Below are positions 61,371 to 64,000 of a stretch of 64,000 bases of DNA, one piece after another. The notes under the pieces are model-generated. The model saw nothing but the letters and a program-made list of their open reading frames with translations. It had not been told where the DNA came from and made no database searches. Position numbers and translations under genes: made by a program. Numbering within the stretch: position 1 is the first letter of the stretch; every line of letters starts with the position of its first letter. The DNA comes from Streptomyces sp. H27-H1 (GTDB lineage: Bacteria; Actinomycetota; Actinomycetes; Streptomycetales; Streptomycetaceae). Location of the stretch: NCBI RefSeq assembly GCF_026627445.1, contig NZ_JAPNLJ010000034.1, forward strand, positions 1 through 64,000, written 5' to 3'.

Positions 61371-63242
61371 GTGCCGAACCACGCCTCCCGCCGGACCCTG
61401 CTCACCGTGGCCGCCGTGGCCGCCGTCACCGCCGCGGGGGCCGCCTCCGCCGCCGTGGGCCCCGCCCGCGGACCCGGCGGCCCGTCCCCCGACGACCCCC
61501 GGCCGGGCGACCGCGCGCCGCGCCGCTCCCCCGCCCCCCGATTCCGGCCGCACGAGACGATGGCCGGGATGAGCCTGGCCGAACTGGTCGGGCAGCTCTT
61601 CGTATCGCGGGCGTACGGGCATTCGGCGACGGGCCCCGACCCGGAGGACGCGGAGCGCAACGAGGCACTGTTCGGGGTGCGCACCGCCGCCGAGCTGGTC
61701 GCCCGCTACCACCTCGGCGGGATCGTCTACTTCGGCTGGGCGCACAACACCCGCTCCCCGCGCCAGATCGCCGAACTGTCGGCCGGGCTCCAGCGGGCCG
61801 CCGCGGACTCCGGAGCCGGCGTCCCGCTGCTGCTCTCCATCGACCAGGAGCACGGCGCCGTCGCCCGCGTGGGCAAGCCCGCGACCCTGCTGCCCGGGGC
61901 CATGGCGCTGGGAGCCCTGGCCCTGGGGACCGGCGGGTCCACGGCCGAGGCCCGCCGGGCCGCGCGCGTCGCGGGCGTCGAGCTGGCGGCCATGGGCATC
62001 CGGCACAACTACGCGCCGGTGGCCGACGTGAACGTCGATCCCGCCAACCCGGTCATCGGCGTACGGTCGTTCGGCGCCGACCCGCACGCCGTGGCGGCCC
62101 TGGTGGCCGCCCAGATCCGCGGCTACCAGGGCGCCGGGGTGGCCGCCACCGCGAAGCACTTCCCGGGGCACGGGGACACCGGGACCGACAGCCACGTCGG
62201 GCTGCCGCTGATGCGGCACACCCGCGCGCAGTGGGAGGAGCTGGACGAGCCGCCGTTCCGGGCGGCCGTGGAGGCGGGCGTGGACGTGGTGATGACGGCG
62301 CACATCGTCTTCCCCGCGCTCGATCCCTCGGGGGATCCGGCGACCCTCTCGCGGCCGATCGTCACGGGGATCCTGCGCGAACGCCTGGGCTTCCGGGGGG
62401 TGGTGGTCACCGACGCCCTCGACATGGCCGGGGTCCGCCAGAAGTACGGGGACGACCGGGTCCCGGTGCTGGCCCTGAAGGCGGGCTGCGACCAGTTGCT
62501 GAACCCGCCGGACCTGGGGCTCGCCCACCGCAGCGTGGTGGCGGCCGTGGAGTCCGGCGAGCTGACGCGGGCCCGGATCGAGGAGTCGGTGCTGCGGATC
62601 CTGGAGCTGAAGGCCCGCCGGGGCCTGTTCGACGCGGCCGAACCCTTGGCGACGCCGGCCGAGGAAGCGGCGCGGGTGGTGGACGCGGTGGATGCCGCCG
62701 TAGGCATCCCGGCGCACCTGGCGGCCGCCGGGGAGATCGCGGACCGTACGACGACCCTGCTGGCCAATCCGGTGGGGCTGCTGCCGCTGGACCCGGCGGC
62801 CCGTCCGCTGCTCCTGGTCACCGGGACCGACCCGGTCTCCCCCACGGGTACCACGGGGCCCCCTACGGCGGTACTGGCCCGGGAGCTGTCCGCGCTGGGC
62901 TGTCGGGCGACGGCCCTGCCGCCCTCCCGTGCGGTGGCGGCCGCCCCCGGCAACGCGGCCGTGCTCGTGTGCACGTACAACGTTCCCGAGGGCGACAGTC
63001 CGCAACGCGAGCTGGTCGCCGGGCTGCTGGCCACCGGTGTGCCGGTGGTGCTGGTGGCGATCCGCAACCCCTACGACCCGGCCCGGCTGCCGGCCTGCGC
63101 GGCCGAACTGGCCACCTACACCTGGACGGACGTGGAGCTGCGGGCGGCGGCCCGGGTGGTCACCGGGACCGTACGCCCTGTCGGGCGGCTGCCGGTCCCG
63201 GTGCCGGGGCGCTACCCGCTGGGCCACGGGCTGGCGTACTGA
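61371..63242 (+). CDS. Secreted GH3 beta-N-acetylhexosaminidase-like enzyme
   Basis: A 623-residue exported glycoside hydrolase family 3 protein. A signal (RRTLLTVAAVAAVTAAGAASA) and Pro-rich linker precede the TIM-barrel domain with LLLSIDQEHGAVAR, the NagZ signature AKHFPGHGDTGTDSH (His general acid/base type), and nucleophile Asp in VVVTDALDM. A second alpha/beta-sandwich domain follows (about 440-623). It probably releases N-acetylglucosamine from wall or chitin fragments outside the cell. GTG at 61371 begins MPNHASRR. It starts ten bases after the LysR stop. Confidence 0.9.
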   Translation: MPNHASRRTLLTVAAVAAVTAAGAASAAVGPARGPGGPSPDDPRPGDRAPRRSPAPRFRPHETMAGMSLAELVGQLFVSRAYGHSATGPDPEDAERNEALFGVRTAAELVARYHLGGIVYFGWAHNTRSPRQIAELSAGLQRAAADSGAGVPLLLSIDQEHGAVARVGKPATLLPGAMALGALALGTGGSTAEARRAARVAGVELAAMGIRHNYAPVADVNVDPANPVIGVRSFGADPHAVAALVAAQIRGYQGAGVAATAKHFPGHGDTGTDSHVGLPLMRHTRAQWEELDEPPFRAAVEAGVDVVMTAHIVFPALDPSGDPATLSRPIVTGILRERLGFRGVVVTDALDMAGVRQKYGDDRVPVLALKAGCDQLLNPPDLGLAHRSVVAAVESGELTRARIEESVLRILELKARRGLFDAAEPLATPAEEAARVVDAVDAAVGIPAHLAAAGEIADRTTTLLANPVGLLPLDPAARPLLLVTGTDPVSPTGTTGPPTAVLARELSALGCRATALPPSRAVAAAPGNAAVLVCTYNVPEGDSPQRELVAGLLATGVPVVLVAIRNPYDPARLPACAAELATYTWTDVELRAAARVVTGTVRPVGRLPVPVPGRYPLGHGLAY

Positions 63243-63266
63243 CGCCCTCCCGCGGCCTCTGGGGAG

Positions 63267-64000
63267 CTACGGGCGCAGCATCGGCTCGCGCTCGATGTCC
63301 CGCTGGTCGAGCTGCGCGTCCGGCTTCGCCAGTGGCGCGGCCTTCGCGGCGCCGCCGGGCGCGGCGGCCGGGGCCACTGCGGCCCACTGCAAGATCTTCT
63401 CGGTGGCCAGCGTCTTCTCGGCCTCCATGAGCTTGGCGACGTTGGCCCCGTGGTTGGCGCCCGGGGCGGTCATCACGTAGCTGTCGCGCGCGCCGTAGCC
63501 CAGGTGGAAGGGCTCGGCACCCCACGGGTCGTTCTGCCCGTAGACGAAGAGCATCTGGTTCGCGTTGTTCTTGACCCAGGTGTCCACGTCACGCATCGCG
63601 CCCGGCTGGAAGGTCATCGGGATGTCGCGGGGCACGAAGTTGCGCGGCGGCTGGTAGCCGTAGCGGCTCAGGTTGCCCAGGTGGGCCTGCTTGATGTCGG
63701 GGGAACCGAGCTGGGTGCCCGCCTGGTAGTAGTACGGCGTGTACGTCTCCAGGCCCTGGTCGGCGTAGGCCGAGAAGCCGGAGATCGCGTCGATCGTGTC
63801 CCAGATCTCCTGGTCGGTCGCGGTCCCGGCGGCCGGGATCGAGGCGCAGTCGGCGACCAGGCTGTACTGCCAGAAGGCCCACACGTAGTCGAGCACGACG
63901 GCCTCGAAGGCCTTGTCGAGGTCGCCGACGGTGGTGAAGGTCCAGCCGTTCTCGGCGGCGGCGGTCGCGTACTTGGCCTCCAGCGGGACCCGGCGTACGA
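63267..64000 (-). CDS. C-terminal part of a secreted S28-like tripeptidyl aminopeptidase
   Basis: The minus-strand frame runs off the right edge, so only the last 244 residues are seen. LDYVWAFWQYSLVADCASIP, QAGTQLGSPD and VYGQNDPWGAEPFHLG, then TAPGANHGANVAKL, match Streptomyces prolyl tri/tetrapeptidyl aminopeptidases (S28/PS-10 type). The catalytic Asp should lie in GQNDPW and the His in GANHGAN; the Ser is outside the window. The tail after QWAAVAP is Ala/Pro-rich. It is convergent with the GH3 gene, 24 bases away. The internal GTG at 63896 is not a start. Confidence 0.85.
   Translation of the reverse strand, partial: VRRVPLEAKYATAAAENGWTFTTVGDLDKAFEAVVLDYVWAFWQYSLVADCASIPAAGTATDQEIWDTIDAISGFSAYADQGLETYTPYYYQAGTQLGSPDIKQAHLGNLSRYGYQPPRNFVPRDIPMTFQPGAMRDVDTWVKNNANQMLFVYGQNDPWGAEPFHLGYGARDSYVMTAPGANHGANVAKLMEAEKTLATEKILQWAAVAPAAAPGGAAKAAPLAKPDAQLDQRDIEREPMLRP

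Overview
The window reads as chromosomal DNA of a Streptomyces species. GC is very high, many starts are GTG, and the content is typical of the genus: a sporulation dynamin pair, a 429-residue citrate synthase, a WxL/DUF916-type exported pair, a SARP remnant and a regulator with a TTA codon. The order ssb - dynamin pair - ... - citA resembles, from memory, the S. coelicolor SCO2683-SCO2736 neighbourhood. This was not checked by search.

Layout. 0-6 kb: a thioester-domain surface protein lacking its cysteine, a single-stranded-DNA-binding protein and the two dynamin-like GTPases, then tRNA-Arg(TCT) with a terminator. 6.0-9.0 kb: a decayed patch with remnants of a SARP regulator, an MMPL transporter and a metallophosphoesterase. 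9-20 kb: exported enzymes and regulators (phospholipase A2, a NarL/DesK-type two-component system, a deaminase, a GNAT, a subtilisin, the WxL/DUF916 pair and an alpha/beta hydrolase), with one full and one partial copy of a MITE-like repeat. 20-27 kb: a divergent myo-inositol catabolism locus (methylmalonate-semialdehyde dehydrogenase, iolD, iolB, iolC on minus; a TIM-barrel enzyme and an IolG-like dehydrogenase on plus). 27-32 kb: a small HTH protein, an MMPL exporter facing a TetR regulator across a 61-bp dyad, and a cation/proton antiporter. 32-35 kb: a copper module (CsoR-like site, CopZ, CopA). 35-40 kb: citrate synthase, a RecD2 helicase and a DUF937 protein.

40-59 kb is the notable region: a long, mostly overlapping minus-strand operon that looks like an undescribed biosynthetic cluster. 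Reading from its promoter it holds a 47-residue exported-type peptide, a heme-oxygenase-like diiron oxidase, a GNAT, an isochorismatase-family hydrolase, complete HypE and HypF without any other hydrogenase gene, a diaminobutyrate-type class III aminotransferase, a cyclase-like protein, an MHS transporter, an M20 amidohydrolase, a single ATP-grasp ligase, a double ATP-grasp ligase, a second MFS exporter and a PLP aminotransferase. A divergent LuxR-type regulator has a TTA (bldA) codon at position 10. I infer a small peptide-like metabolite built by ATP-grasp ligases, with HypF/HypE supplying a carbamoyl- or cyano-derived group.

59-64 kb: an EamA exporter, a LysR regulator, a GH3 beta-N-acetylhexosaminidase-like lipoprotein or secreted enzyme, and the C-terminal part of a secreted S28-like tripeptidyl aminopeptidase cut by the window edge.
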